Numbered from the stretch's first letter, positions 1 through 9,028 are shown. The stretch is 64,000 nucleotides of DNA from Paracrocinitomix sp040880585 (GCA_040880585.1 JBBDID010000004.1:124001-188000), one strand, 5' to 3'. The notes: generated from the sequence alone by a model not told the origin. Numbers and translations: made by a program.

Positions 1-611
1 ATTGCATTGTCTTTGTTCTTCAATTGGTTGACGCCATCCGCTACAATTCTCAAGGCATCAATATCCAATCCTGAATCGGTTTCGTCCAGAATGGCCAGCT
101 TGGGTGCCAACATAGCCATTTGAAATATTTCATTACGTTTTTTTTCACCGCCTGAAAATCCTTCATTGACTGCACGTGAGGCTAGTTTGGCATCCAGTTT
201 AACGATTTTTGATTTCTCGCGTACTAAAGCCATAAAGTCTTTGGCAGAAATTTGCTCTTCTCCCCGGTATTCCTTAATCTCATTCAAGGCGGTTCTCAAA
301 AAGTTAATGTTTGATACTCCGGGGATTTCTACAGGGTATTGAAAAGCAAGAAATAAACCTTCTTTTGCCCGCTCATCCGGATCCAATTCTAAAAGGTCTT
401 TTCCGTCAAAGTCAATTGACCCTTTCGTGATCTCGTAACCACCTTTCCCGGCAACAACGGAAGCTAATGTAGATTTACCGGCACCGTTTGGCCCCATAAT
501 AGCATGAACCTCTCCGGCTTTTACCTCCAGATTCAATCCCTTTAAAATTGCTTTTCCTTCTTCTTCGATCTCTACGTGAAGATCTTTTATATCTAATAAT
601 GTTTTACTCAT
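1..611 (-). CDS. sufC: SufC, Fe-S cluster assembly ATPase (3' end cut by window edge)
   Basis: ATP-binding subunit of the cytosolic SufBCD scaffold that builds Fe-S clusters. The 203 visible residues carry the ABC ATPase signatures in order: Walker A GPNGAGKST at residues 40-48, the Q-loop near FQYP (about 90), signature FSGGEKKRN (152-160) and Walker B LAILDETDSGLD (172-183). The C-terminal part lies left of the window. The start is the ATG at 609-611, which gives the usual SufC N-terminus. It is third in the minus-strand series sufA-like, sufB, sufC; sufD and sufS would be expected next, outside the window. The identity is secure; only the end is unseen. Confidence 0.96.
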   Translation of the reverse strand, partial: MSKTLLDIKDLHVEIEEEGKAILKGLNLEVKAGEVHAIMGPNGAGKSTLASVVAGKGGYEITKGSIDFDGKDLLELDPDERAKEGLFLAFQYPVEIPGVSNINFLRTALNEIKEYRGEEQISAKDFMALVREKSKIVKLDAKLASRAVNEGFSGGEKKRNEIFQMAMLAPKLAILDETDSGLDIDALRIVADGVNQLKNKDNA

Positions 612-653
612 TTCTTTCTCCTTTTTTTATCAAATCTCAAATCTCATTTCATC

Positions 654-708
654 CGACGAAGCTGCAGCGTAGTCGCAACTCAAACCTCACAACTCAAACC
701 TCACAACT
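654..708. repeat. Short palindrome plus 14-bp tandem repeat in the sufB-sufC spacer
   Basis: The 104-bp gap between sufB and sufC holds an inverted repeat (CGAC at 654-657 with GTCG at 672-675, centre GCTGCAGC) followed by two exact copies of AACTCAAACCTCAC (677-690, 691-704). The palindrome resembles the GCGTAGCCGA/GTCGA repeats in the thi operon spacers. No function can be assigned; it may affect transcript processing between the two genes. Confidence 0.6.
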
Positions 709-715
709 TTAAAAA

Positions 716-2158
716 CTACCCCACACTATTCTCCAAAGAAATCGCCAGTAATTTTTGCGCCTCTACGGCAAACTCCATTGGTAATTTATTCAACACTTCT
801 TTACAATATCCGTTTACGATTAAGCCAATGGCTTTTTCTTCAGATAATCCCCTTTGCTGGCAATAAAAAATTTGATCTTCACCGATTTTTGAGGTGGTAG
901 CCTCATGCTCTAATTTTGCGGTATTATTTTTACACTCTATGTACGGAAAAGTATGCGCACCGCATTCATCTGTCATTAATAAACTGTCACACTGCGTGAA
1001 GTTTCTCGCATGATCCGCTTTTGGATGGATTTGGATCAAGCCTCTGTATGAATTACTCGACTTTCCGGCAGAAATTCCTTTTGAAATGACCGTGCTTTTT
1101 GTGTTTTTTCCCAGGTGGATCATTTTGGTTCCGGTATCGGCCTGCTGTAAATTATTGGTGACCGCAACGGAATAAAACTCACCGATTGAATTATCTCCTT
1201 TCAAAATACAAGAGGGATATTTCCATGTAATCGCCGATCCCGTTTCAACTTGTGTCCAGGAAATTTTAGCGTTGGTGTGGCAGATGCCTCGTTTGGTGAC
1301 AAAGTTAAATACACCGCCTTTTCCGTCTTTATCTCCCGGATACCAGTTTTGAACGGTAGAATATTTAATTTCTGCATCATCCAGCGCAATCAATTCAACC
1401 ACTGCTGCGTGCAATTGATTTTCATCTCTTTGCGGAGCAGTACATCCTTCTAAATAGGAACAATAACTGCCTTCATCAGCTACTACCAACGTCCGCTCAA
1501 ATTGTCCGGTTCCCGATTCATTAATCCTAAAGTAAGTGGATAATTCCATAGGGCATCTCACCCCTTTGGGAATGTAGCAAAATGAGCCATCTGAAAACAC
1601 TGCAGAATTTAGGGCTGCGTAAAAGTTGTCTGAACTTGGCACTACTGTTCCCAGGTATTTTTTGACTAAATCGGGATGGTTTTTTACCGCTTCACTGAAG
1701 GAGCAAAAAATTACGCCCAACTCTCCCAGTTTCTCTTTAAAAGAAGTAGCTACCGAAACGGAATCCATCACAAAATCCACGGCAACACCGGTTAACTTTT
1801 TTTGTTCATCCAGAGAGATCCCCAGTTTATTCATGGTCTCTTTCATCTCAGGATCTACATCATCCCAGGATTCATATTGCTTTTTGGGAGCTGAGAAATA
1901 AGAAATATTTTGGAAATCGGGCTTTTTATAACTGACATGTGCCCAATCGGGTTCTGTCATTTCCTGCCAAATTTTGTAGGCATTTAAACGGTAAGCTAAC
2001 AGCCACTCCGGCTCTTCTTTTTTTGCTGAAATGATACGAATAACATCTTCACTCAATCCATTTGGAATCTTATCAGACTCAATGTTTGATGTAAAGCCAA
2101 ACTCATATTCTTTCTGCTTGAGCTCCTCTTTTAGTTCATCTTCTGTATATCCTGCCAT
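716..2158 (-). CDS. sufB: SufB, Fe-S cluster scaffold subunit
   Basis: Scaffold protein of the SufBCD complex on which Fe-S clusters are assembled before transfer to apo-proteins. The 480-residue length is that of full SufB (the paralogue SufD is shorter and less conserved). The C-terminal half is the SufB/SufD beta-helix, with the conserved stretches GCTAPQRDENQLHAA, EHEATTSKIGEDQIFYC and QQRGLSEEKA typical of SufB. It lies between the SufA-like gene (69 bp upstream) and sufC on the same strand, so all three are probably cotranscribed. The start ATG at 2156-2158 gives the family N-terminus (MAGYTEDELKEEL), and no longer in-frame start is needed. Confidence 0.96.
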   Translation of the reverse strand: MAGYTEDELKEELKQKEYEFGFTSNIESDKIPNGLSEDVIRIISAKKEEPEWLLAYRLNAYKIWQEMTEPDWAHVSYKKPDFQNISYFSAPKKQYESWDDVDPEMKETMNKLGISLDEQKKLTGVAVDFVMDSVSVATSFKEKLGELGVIFCSFSEAVKNHPDLVKKYLGTVVPSSDNFYAALNSAVFSDGSFCYIPKGVRCPMELSTYFRINESGTGQFERTLVVADEGSYCSYLEGCTAPQRDENQLHAAVVELIALDDAEIKYSTVQNWYPGDKDGKGGVFNFVTKRGICHTNAKISWTQVETGSAITWKYPSCILKGDNSIGEFYSVAVTNNLQQADTGTKMIHLGKNTKSTVISKGISAGKSSNSYRGLIQIHPKADHARNFTQCDSLLMTDECGAHTFPYIECKNNTAKLEHEATTSKIGEDQIFYCQQRGLSEEKAIGLIVNGYCKEVLNKLPMEFAVEAQKLLAISLENSVG

Positions 2159-2227
2159 CTACTTGTTCTATCTTCTAATTTTTACTGGTAAATCTGTACG
2201 GTGTTTTGAAGTACAGTTGTCTTTAAC

Positions 2228-2551
2228 TTATAATGAAAAGCTTTCTCCACATCCACAGGTGCGGGAAGCATTTGGGTTGGTAAAAATAAACCCCTTACCA
2301 TTCAATCCTCCACTGTAATCCAGTATAGTACCCATTAAGTAGAGGACACTTTTTTTATCCACAACCACTTTTACACCGTTGTCTTCAAACTCTTTATCGT
2401 CATCATTCATCTGGTCATCAAACTTCAGTTGATACATTAAGCCTGAACAACCTCCGCCTTCAACACCAACCCGTATAAAATGATTGTTTTTCTTCTCTTC
2501 AGCCATCATTCTAATGGCGGTCTCTTTTGCTGTATCAGTAACTTTTATCAT
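2228..2551 (-). CDS. SufA/IscA-type A-type iron-sulfur carrier
   Basis: A-type carrier of about 107 residues that holds and delivers Fe-S clusters. The three conserved cysteines are present: Cys35 in GGGCSGLMY and Cys99/Cys101 in the C-terminal TCGCGESF. An in-frame upstream extension of 54 codons exists, but it has no family similarity and is basic and low in conserved motifs, so I place the start at ATG 2549-2551 (MIKVTDTAKETA). First gene of the suf operon. SufA, IscA and ErpA cannot be told apart by eye; the operon context favours SufA. Confidence 0.92.
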   Translation of the reverse strand: MIKVTDTAKETAIRMMAEEKKNNHFIRVGVEGGGCSGLMYQLKFDDQMNDDDKEFEDNGVKVVVDKKSVLYLMGTILDYSGGLNGKGFIFTNPNASRTCGCGESFSL

Positions 2552-2710
2552 TTTCAATATTTTAGCCAGGAAACTCCATGGCGGTTTGTTAAAAATTGAA
2601 TCGGACTGCAAAAATACCCTTTTTGTGGTACTGCACCGAACATCTTTCCTTATTTTTTCCTTGCCACTACGAGAAAATTGTTGCAATCTCAATGATGCCA
2701 AGGAATTATG

Positions 2711-2739
2711 CAAATATAACTATTTAGAACGATTCTAAA
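2711..2739 (-). promoter_or_regulatory. Candidate promoter for the suf operon
   Basis: On the minus strand TATATTTG (complement of 2711-2718) fits the Bacteroidota -7 motif TAnnTTTG, with a weak -33 element TTTA (complement of 2736-2739) 17 bp upstream. This would leave a leader of about 150 nt before the SufA-like start. A second TAnnTTTG match (complement of 2609-2616) lies closer but has no clear -33 element. Confidence 0.4.
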
Positions 2740-2770
2740 CAGGCTTTCTTACAGCTAAAGCAGGGATAAT

Positions 2771-2804
2771 TTTGCACGATAAAACAAAATCACGCTTAAT
2801 TTTG
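2771..2804 (+). promoter_or_regulatory. Candidate promoter of sdhCAB
   Basis: TTTG (2771-2774), 22-bp spacer, TAATTTTG (2797-2804): a full match to the Bacteroidota sigma-A consensus (TTTG, 17-23 bp, TAnnTTTG), 35 bp before the sdhC ATG. A second TAATTTTG sits at 2767-2774 with TTTC 18 bp upstream, so the operon may have two start sites. Confidence 0.6.
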
Positions 2805-2838
2805 TTTTGATAACACAACTTAGATACAAGCAGCCGAT

Positions 2839-3507
2839 ATGAAAACATCAATTGCAAGGAAAATAGCAATGGCCCTTTCCGGCCTGTTCCTCATCATCTT
2901 TCTTTTACAGCACCTTACGATTAACTCACTTTCGGTGGTCTCTAAAGAATCATTTAATGCCACCTCTCATTTTATGGGAACAAATGGATTGGTACAGCTT
3001 GTTTTTCAACCCATATTGATTTTTGGAGTTGTTTTTCACTTGATTATGGGAATGATTTTGGAGTACAAAAACAGCCAGGCAAGAAATATTAAATATGTCA
3101 AAAACAACGCTGCTGCAAACTCTACCTGGATGTCGAGAAATATGATTTATTCCGGAATCATGGTGTTGTTGTTTTTAGGATTGCATTTCTATGATTTCTG
3201 GGTGCCGGAGATCACCACAAAATATATAGAAGGCGACATGAGTGGCTTAACTGCGAACGGGGAATTCAGATATTTTGAAGAATTGCAGCACAAATTTCTT
3301 GACCCTGTAAGAACCGGCTTATACGTTTTGGCATTTATATTTTTAATGCTTCATTTATTACATGGATTTCAATCGTCATTTCAGTCAATGGGATGGCGAC
3401 ATCCAAAATATACACCGATAATAAAAAAACTGGGGATTGCCTATGCAGTTTTAGTGCCACTGGGATTTGCAGTTATTGCAGTGTATCATTACGTTATTCA
3501 ACTTTAA
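2839..3507 (+). CDS. sdhC: Succinate dehydrogenase cytochrome b558 subunit
   Basis: Membrane anchor (222 aa) of a type B succinate:menaquinone oxidoreductase, the Bacillus/Wolinella type with a single five-helix subunit. Hydrophobic segments lie at about residues 10-30, 55-75, 100-120, 155-180 and 200-220. Histidines in or beside them (in FLLQHLTIN, FHLIMG, LGLHFYDFW, MLHLLHGF and YHYV) are candidate axial ligands for two b haems. First gene of sdhCAB, 12 bp before sdhA. There is no separate sdhD, as expected for this type. Confidence 0.93.
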   Translation: MKTSIARKIAMALSGLFLIIFLLQHLTINSLSVVSKESFNATSHFMGTNGLVQLVFQPILIFGVVFHLIMGMILEYKNSQARNIKYVKNNAAANSTWMSRNMIYSGIMVLLFLGLHFYDFWVPEITTKYIEGDMSGLTANGEFRYFEELQHKFLDPVRTGLYVLAFIFLMLHLLHGFQSSFQSMGWRHPKYTPIIKKLGIAYAVLVPLGFAVIAVYHYVIQL

Positions 3508-3519
3508 TATTATTGAAAG

Positions 3520-5535
3520 ATGGCAGTTTTAGATTCTAAGATACCTGAAGGTCCGATTAAGGACAAATGGACCAACTACAAAAATGACATTAATGTGGTG
3601 AATCCGGCGAACAAGCGATCAATAGATATTATCGTTGTGGGAACCGGTTTGGCAGGAGGAGCAGCAGCGGCTTCTTTAGCTGAGTTAGGGTATAGAGTAA
3701 AAGCATTTTGTTTTCAGGATTCCCCCAGAAGAGCACATTCCATTGCCGCTCAGGGAGGAATTAATGCTGCAAAAAATTACCAAAATGACGGAGATTCTAC
3801 CTACAGGTTGTTTTACGATACTGTAAAAGGAGGGGATTATCGGGCAAGAGAAGCAAACGTATACCGTCTGGCAGAAGTTTCAGCAAATATTATTGACCAA
3901 TGTGTGGCTCAAGGCGTTCCTTTTGCCAGAGAGTATGGTGGATTGTTAGATAACCGCTCATTTGGAGGGGTGTTGGTATCCAGAACTTTTTATGCCAAAG
4001 GTCAAACCGGGCAACAGTTGTTACTGGGTTGTTATTCTGCCATGAACCGACAAATCGGTAAAGGAAAAATAAAGATGTACAACCGCCATGAAATGTTGGA
4101 TTTGGTATTGGTGGATGGAAAAGCAAGAGGAATTATTGCCAGAAATTTGATCAATGGTGATATTGAAAGACATTCGGCTCATGCAGTTGTTTTAGCAACC
4201 GGTGGATACGGAAATGTATTCTTTTTATCGACCAATGCCATGGGATCTAATGTGACAGCGGCCTGGAGAGCTCATAAAAAAGGCGCATTTTTTGCAAACC
4301 CATGTTATACACAAATCCATCCTACCTGTATCCCCAGGTCAGGTGATTATCAGTCTAAACTGACTTTGATGTCAGAATCATTGAGAAATGATGGTAGAAT
4401 TTGGGTGCCAAAAAATAAAGAAGACGTAGAAGCGATCAGAAATGGTTCTAAAAAACCTACAGATCTTTCAGAAGAAGAAAGGGATTATTACCTGGAAAGA
4501 AGATATCCGGCTTTTGGTAATCTGGTGCCTAGAGATGTGGCTTCAAGAGCGGCGAAAGAAAGATGTGATGCCGGCTATGGTGTCAATCAAACGGGAGAAG
4601 CGGTGTTTTTGGATTTTTCTGAGGCGATTGAGCGGTACGGAAAAGAAGCGGCCACAGTTAAGGGAGAGAAAAATGCTTCGGCAGAACGAATTACAGAATT
4701 GGGTGAAGAGGTAGTTCGATCAAAGTACGGGAACTTGTTTCAAATGTATGAGAAAATCGTTGATAATGACCCGTATAAAACGCCCATGATGATTTATCCT
4801 GCGGTGCATTACACAATGGGAGGATTGTGGGTCGATTACAACCTGATGACCACTATTCCGGGATGTTATGCAGCCGGTGAAGCCAACTTTTCTGATCACG
4901 GAGCAAACCGATTGGGAGCATCTGCTTTAATGCAGGGATTGGCAGATGGCTACTTTGTGCTTCCATACACCATTGGTGATTACCTGGCCAATGAAATCCG
5001 AACCGGTGAAATCCCTACCGATTCACCAGAGTTTGAAGCAGCAGAGAGGGATGTCAAAGAAAAACTGGAAATATTAATCAACATCAAAGGCACCCAGTCA
5101 GTGGATTCATTCCACAAAAGACTTGGAAAGGTCATGTGGGATAAAGTAGGGATGTCACGTAACGCGAAAGGTTTAAAAGAAGCCTTGGAAGAAATCAAGC
5201 AAATTCGGGAAGAGTTTTGGAAAGATGTCAAAATTCCGGGAACTGCCGGTGAATTTAACCCTGAATTGGTCAAAGCAAGCCGGGTTGTGGATTTTCTGGA
5301 ATTGGGCGAGTTGTTTGCGTTGGATGCTTTACACAGAAACGAATCTTGTGGAGGACATTTCAGAGAGGAATCTGTTGAACAATCCGGCGAGCAAGAAGGG
5401 GAGGCGAAAAGAGATGATGAGAATTTTAAATATGTTGCCGCATGGGAATGGACAGGAGCGCCTGCTGAATCAAAACTGCACAAAGAAGACTTAAAGTTTG
5501 AGAACATTGAATTAAAACAAAGAAGTTATAAGTAG
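3520..5535 (+). CDS. sdhA: Succinate dehydrogenase flavoprotein subunit
   Basis: FAD-containing catalytic subunit (671 aa) that oxidises succinate to fumarate in the TCA cycle, bound to the inner face of the membrane through SdhB and SdhC. The N-terminal dinucleotide fold is IIVVGTGLAGGAAAASLAE (residues about 37-55). The FAD-linking histidine region is SPRRAHSIAAQGG, and the substrate-site segment is PRDVASRA with HYTMGGLWVD. Near the C-terminus HRNESCGGHFREE is the conserved R...HxR region. Operon position between sdhC and sdhB supports the call. Confidence 0.97.
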   Translation: MAVLDSKIPEGPIKDKWTNYKNDINVVNPANKRSIDIIVVGTGLAGGAAAASLAELGYRVKAFCFQDSPRRAHSIAAQGGINAAKNYQNDGDSTYRLFYDTVKGGDYRAREANVYRLAEVSANIIDQCVAQGVPFAREYGGLLDNRSFGGVLVSRTFYAKGQTGQQLLLGCYSAMNRQIGKGKIKMYNRHEMLDLVLVDGKARGIIARNLINGDIERHSAHAVVLATGGYGNVFFLSTNAMGSNVTAAWRAHKKGAFFANPCYTQIHPTCIPRSGDYQSKLTLMSESLRNDGRIWVPKNKEDVEAIRNGSKKPTDLSEEERDYYLERRYPAFGNLVPRDVASRAAKERCDAGYGVNQTGEAVFLDFSEAIERYGKEAATVKGEKNASAERITELGEEVVRSKYGNLFQMYEKIVDNDPYKTPMMIYPAVHYTMGGLWVDYNLMTTIPGCYAAGEANFSDHGANRLGASALMQGLADGYFVLPYTIGDYLANEIRTGEIPTDSPEFEAAERDVKEKLEILINIKGTQSVDSFHKRLGKVMWDKVGMSRNAKGLKEALEEIKQIREEFWKDVKIPGTAGEFNPELVKASRVVDFLELGELFALDALHRNESCGGHFREESVEQSGEQEGEAKRDDENFKYVAAWEWTGAPAESKLHKEDLKFENIELKQRSYK

Positions 5536-5599
5536 CGATAAGAACTAAGATGCAGGCATCTTTATTTTGAGCTTTTTACTACGATAAAACAACGAAATT

Positions 5600-6373
5600 A
5601 TGTCAGGAAAAGGAATGAACCTAACGTTGAAAGTCTGGAGACAGAATGATGCAGATTCTGCCGGGAAAATGGAAACCTATAATATTTCGGATATTTCTGA
5701 ACACATGTCCTTTTTGGAGATGCTGGATGTATTAAATGAGCAACTGATTCTTGAAGGAAAAGATCCCGTAGCTTTTGATCACGATTGTAGAGAAGGGATA
5801 TGCGGCACCTGTTCACTTCAGATCAATGGAGAGGCACACGGACCGGATAGAATGATTACTACTTGCCAGTTGCACATGCGCAAATTCAAAGATGGTGATA
5901 CCATTGTGATTGAACCTTTCCGGGCAAAAGCTTTTCCCGTAGTGAAGGATTTGGTGATTGACCGATCTTCTTTTGAAAGAATCCAACAGGCCGGCGGATT
6001 TATTTCTGTAAACACTTCAGGAAATTCGCAGGATGCCAATGCGATTCCTATCCCAAAACATGATGCGGACAAAGCATTTGATGCAGCTGCCTGTATCGGT
6101 TGTGGAGCTTGTGTAGCATCCTGTAAAAATGCTTCTGCGGCTCTGTTTGTGTCTGCAAAAGTCTCTCAATTTGCACTTTTACCACAAGGAAAAATAGAAG
6201 CCAAAGACCGGGTGTTAAATATGGTAGAGCAAATGGATAAAGAAGGATTTGGCGCTTGTTCTAATACAGGGGCTTGTGAAGTAGAGTGTCCAAAAGGGAT
6301 ATCACTTGATAATATCGCCAGAATGAATAGAGAGTATTTGAGTGCTTCTATCAAAAAAGAGCCTGAAGAGTAA
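5600..6373 (+). CDS. sdhB: Succinate dehydrogenase iron-sulfur subunit (intact copy)
   Basis: Electron-transfer subunit (257 aa) carrying three Fe-S clusters between SdhA and the haems of SdhC. The [2Fe-2S] ligands are in CREGICGTC (Cys63, 68, 71) plus Cys89. The [4Fe-4S] and [3Fe-4S] ligands are in CIGCGACVASC and CSNTGACEVECPKG. It ends with SIKKEPEE. Odd: the last 189 coding bases and about 80 bp downstream recur at 9226-9494 (see there), so this gene has a diverged second copy of its 3' end nearby. Confidence 0.97.
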   Translation: MSGKGMNLTLKVWRQNDADSAGKMETYNISDISEHMSFLEMLDVLNEQLILEGKDPVAFDHDCREGICGTCSLQINGEAHGPDRMITTCQLHMRKFKDGDTIVIEPFRAKAFPVVKDLVIDRSSFERIQQAGGFISVNTSGNSQDANAIPIPKHDADKAFDAAACIGCGACVASCKNASAALFVSAKVSQFALLPQGKIEAKDRVLNMVEQMDKEGFGACSNTGACEVECPKGISLDNIARMNREYLSASIKKEPEE

Positions 6374-6409
6374 AATTTTGCGAATTAGAACTTTTAAAAG
6401 CCCAAAAAT

Positions 6410-6453
6410 ATGTCGCGAGATTGCATTTCGTGACACTACATTAGCATAATTTA
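6410..6453. repeat. Palindromic repeat, copy 1 (after sdhB)
   Basis: 44 bp beginning ATGTCGCGAGATTGC and ending TTAGCATAATTTA. It contains an imperfect inverted repeat (GTCGCGAGAT / ATTTCGTGAC, loop TGC). Copies lie at 9451 and 10863; the latter two also share a further 60 bp that this copy lacks. It resembles a short intergenic palindromic (REP-like) repeat and may also act as a transcription end for sdhCAB. Confidence 0.75.
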
Positions 6454-6512
6454 AAAAGGTTTGAAAATTGATTGATTCACTTCTTAGGCAAAATTTCGAG
6501 ATGATTTTGGGG

Positions 6513-6839
6513 TTAGTCACATGCAAACTCATGATTATTCATACATTTTTTGACTTTTGGATTGCCGGTTATAAAACCGTGAAACCCACAGACCGGGCAA
6601 TCACATTTATCATTTGATTGATTTTGCTCATGGTTCTTTTTCAATTTTTGACTGTTTGGATACCAGAAGACATGATCATTCAGGCATTTGTGTTCGTACA
6701 ATATTTTCCCCCATTCTGCTTTGGTTTGATACGTTTTTTGCAGCGGCATGAGACATTTCGGGCATTTTTCACCATTTGAAGCTGAAACAAATGAAAAGAT
6801 TAAAAAAAGCGAAGAAAGCAAAAGAATATTTTTGAGCAT
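6513..6839 (-). CDS. Small secreted cysteine-rich protein of unknown function
   Basis: Protein of 108 aa with an N-terminal signal peptide (hydrophobic LLLSSLFLIFSFVSA, cleavage probably after SASN). The mature part has two Cys clusters, CPKC followed by a Cys 27 residues later, and CDCPVCGF followed by KKCMNNHEFAC, a pattern that could bind zinc or form disulfides. I do not recognise a named family. It lies inside the block bounded by the two sdhB 3' ends, downstream of and on the same strand as the SpoIIE phosphatase gene. Confidence 0.7.
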   Translation of the reverse strand: MLKNILLLSSLFLIFSFVSASNGEKCPKCLMPLQKTYQTKAEWGKILYEHKCLNDHVFWYPNSQKLKKNHEQNQSNDKCDCPVCGFHGFITGNPKVKKCMNNHEFACD

Positions 6840-6952
6840 TGGATGTAGTTTTGAATTTCATAAACACATGCAAATAGTGTGCCTTAACCCTATACATAAG
6901 AACTACATCATGCGTGAAAGCCTATTCAGGCAGGCAGGATCACAACTTGACA

Positions 6953-9028
6953 CTAAATGCGGACTCCTACAACGCAGACGTCATCCAATTGCTCTAAATT
7001 TCCTTTCCAATTTTCAAAAGCCTCATCAATGAGTTTTTTTTGCTGAGCCATTGGCTTGTCTTTGACTGACAATAATAGTTTTTTAAAGTTTTTGGCTTTG
7101 TATTTTTTCCCTTTTTCACCGCCAAACTGATCCTGAAAACCATCTGTAAAAATGTAAATGATATCTCCTTTTTGCAATTCAAATGTGTAGGTGGTGTATG
7201 GTTCTCGATTATCAAACTTACCAATCGGTTGTTTGTTGGCTTTGGTCTCCAGGATTTCTCCGTTTCTGATCACCCATAGCGGATTATGCGCCCCGGCGTA
7301 TTGCAGCTTTGCGTTGCCATTCATGGTAACTCCGTCAGGGTTTTGAACCCTGACGGAGTTTGAGTTTGATTCAAATCTCAAACTGCAAAGCGCTATATCC
7401 ATCCCGTCTTTCACCTCTTCTTCAGACTTTTCAAACTCTGAGATGACAATTTCACGCGTTTTGTCCAATATTTGACCCGGATCGGTCAATTCAAATTCAC
7501 GAACTGCCCGGTTTAGGCCATTCACGCATACCACACTCACCATAGCTCCAGGCACGCCATGTCCGGTGCAATCTGCTGCTGCAAAAAGAATTTTGCCATT
7601 TTTGTACTCCATCCAGTAAAAATCGCCTGCTACTACGTCTTTGGGTTTATAGAGGATGAAACTTTCAGGGAGGTATTGTTTTACCAGTTTTAAAGGCGGT
7701 AGTATGGCACTTTGTATCCGTTTGGCATATTGGATGCTGTCGGTGATCTCTTTATGTTTTTCTTCCACTACCTTTTTCTGTTCAGCAATCAAGTCGTTTT
7801 GTTTTCTCGTCAATTTGAAGCGATTATATAAAAAGAAAACAAAAACAGAGAGCAAGCCCAAGCCTGTGCTTACAAACCAAATGGTAATTTGCTGCTTTTC
7901 CTGCCGTGCTGCACTGAGCTGATCTTTCCGGTGTGATTCCTGTTCTAAAAAACTAATTTGCTGTGCTTTTTTTTCGGACTCATACTTTTCAGATAATTCA
8001 CTGATTTGAGCAGCTTTTTCCAAACTAAAAATGCTATCTCTCAATTCCTTATAATCCTCAGAGTAGTGGTATGCCTTTTTATAGTCACCTTTTTCCGCAT
8101 AAATCTTTGAATACAATTCGTAGTTATACAAAAGCAGATCATTGGCACTGGCCATTTTGGCATGGTAAATAGCAGAATCGGCTAGGGTCAGTGCTTTGTC
8201 AAACTGCCCTTTTTCCATATAAAATTCACACAACAAAGAAGATGTCATAGACATACCAATATAATCTTTCTGTGATTTTGAAATGTTATAGGATTCATTC
8301 GCAAAGTCAAAAGCCTTTTGCTCCTGGTTACTGTCAAAATAAAGCACAGCAAGGTTTTCCATAACGGTAGAAATAGTGGAAGAATCACCCAGTATTTTGC
8401 TAATGCGGTAAACTTCTTCCAGTTCGCGAATGGCTTTTTCCTCTTCACCTATTTGTAAATGAACAACAGCAATATTATTCATCACAGCCATTATACCAGT
8501 TGTGTCGTGATGGTTTCTTTTTATTTCAAGAGCCTGATCATAATACTCAAGGGCTCTTTCGGCTTCTCCATGACGAATAGCAAGAATCCCCATAGTTGTC
8601 AGGGTTCGACCCTTACCTTCTTCATCATTTATTTTCTCCTGAATTTCAAGTGCCTGAATGTAATCTTTTTGAGCAGTATCGTAATCTCCTTTTTTCTGCG
8701 CGAACCAACCACGGTAGAAAATTGCAGCAGCAACTCCCTTACTGAATTCAACATCTTCTGCAAGTTTGATCGCTTTATTCAATAACTGTTCTGATTTAGA
8801 TACTTCGCCTTTAAATTCAGCTGCTTTTGCAAGCTCAATCAATAATAATACTCTGCTCGTATCATGATGGGTATGATTGATTTCGTATGAAAGACTATCT
8901 ACAGAGATCTGACCATAGACAGCAGAACTCAAAAAGAAGTAAAGAGTATATGTAAATACATTTGTCAAAAACTGATTTATATAATAATGCCCTATTACAG
9001 ATGAAAATAAACTTTTACCAGGGTTCAT
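6953..9028 (-). CDS. TPR-repeat protein with membrane segment and SpoIIE (PP2C-type) phosphatase domain
   Basis: Signalling phosphatase of 691 aa. Visible parts: a signal sequence or first membrane segment (residues about 20-40), six or so tetratricopeptide repeats (about 60-340), a coiled region, a transmembrane helix near 380-400 (IWFVSTGLGLLSVFVFFLY), and a C-terminal SpoIIE domain with the metal-binding GDFYW, AADCTGHGVPGAM and FTDGFQDQFGG motifs. Such proteins usually dephosphorylate an anti-sigma-factor antagonist, but no partner is seen here. Odd: between MDIALCSLRFES and AKLQYAGAHNP there is an in-frame insertion of about 17 residues, absent from the paralogue at 23145, whose DNA is a perfect palindrome (7328-7360). 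Confidence 0.9.
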   Translation of the reverse strand: MNPGKSLFSSVIGHYYINQFLTNVFTYTLYFFLSSAVYGQISVDSLSYEINHTHHDTSRVLLLIELAKAAEFKGEVSKSEQLLNKAIKLAEDVEFSKGVAAAIFYRGWFAQKKGDYDTAQKDYIQALEIQEKINDEEGKGRTLTTMGILAIRHGEAERALEYYDQALEIKRNHHDTTGIMAVMNNIAVVHLQIGEEEKAIRELEEVYRISKILGDSSTISTVMENLAVLYFDSNQEQKAFDFANESYNISKSQKDYIGMSMTSSLLCEFYMEKGQFDKALTLADSAIYHAKMASANDLLLYNYELYSKIYAEKGDYKKAYHYSEDYKELRDSIFSLEKAAQISELSEKYESEKKAQQISFLEQESHRKDQLSAARQEKQQITIWFVSTGLGLLSVFVFFLYNRFKLTRKQNDLIAEQKKVVEEKHKEITDSIQYAKRIQSAILPPLKLVKQYLPESFILYKPKDVVAGDFYWMEYKNGKILFAAADCTGHGVPGAMVSVVCVNGLNRAVREFELTDPGQILDKTREIVISEFEKSEEEVKDGMDIALCSLRFESNSNSVRVQNPDGVTMNGNAKLQYAGAHNPLWVIRNGEILETKANKQPIGKFDNREPYTTYTFELQKGDIIYIFTDGFQDQFGGEKGKKYKAKNFKKLLLSVKDKPMAQQKKLIDEAFENWKGNLEQLDDVCVVGVRI
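7328..7360. repeat. Perfect 15-bp inverted repeat inserted in frame in the SpoIIE domain
   Basis: AACTCCGTCAGGGTT (7328-7342), loop TTG, exact reverse complement (7346-7360), inside the coding sequence of the phosphatase at about residues 556-567. It adds peptide RVQNPDGVTM to a domain that in the paralogue runs straight through. Comparable GC-rich palindromes are usual between genes; one inside a conserved domain is not. Confidence 0.85.

Noticed and set aside
2552..2713. Longer start for the SufA-like protein
   Set aside because: The extra 54 residues do not resemble any A-type carrier, and the conserved start MIKVTDTA fits the family length.
4980..5507. Long open frame (175 codons) on the minus strand inside sdhA
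   Set aside because: It is antisense to the conserved C-terminal part of SdhA, has a Ser/Leu-rich composition typical of antisense frames and no promoter or family match.
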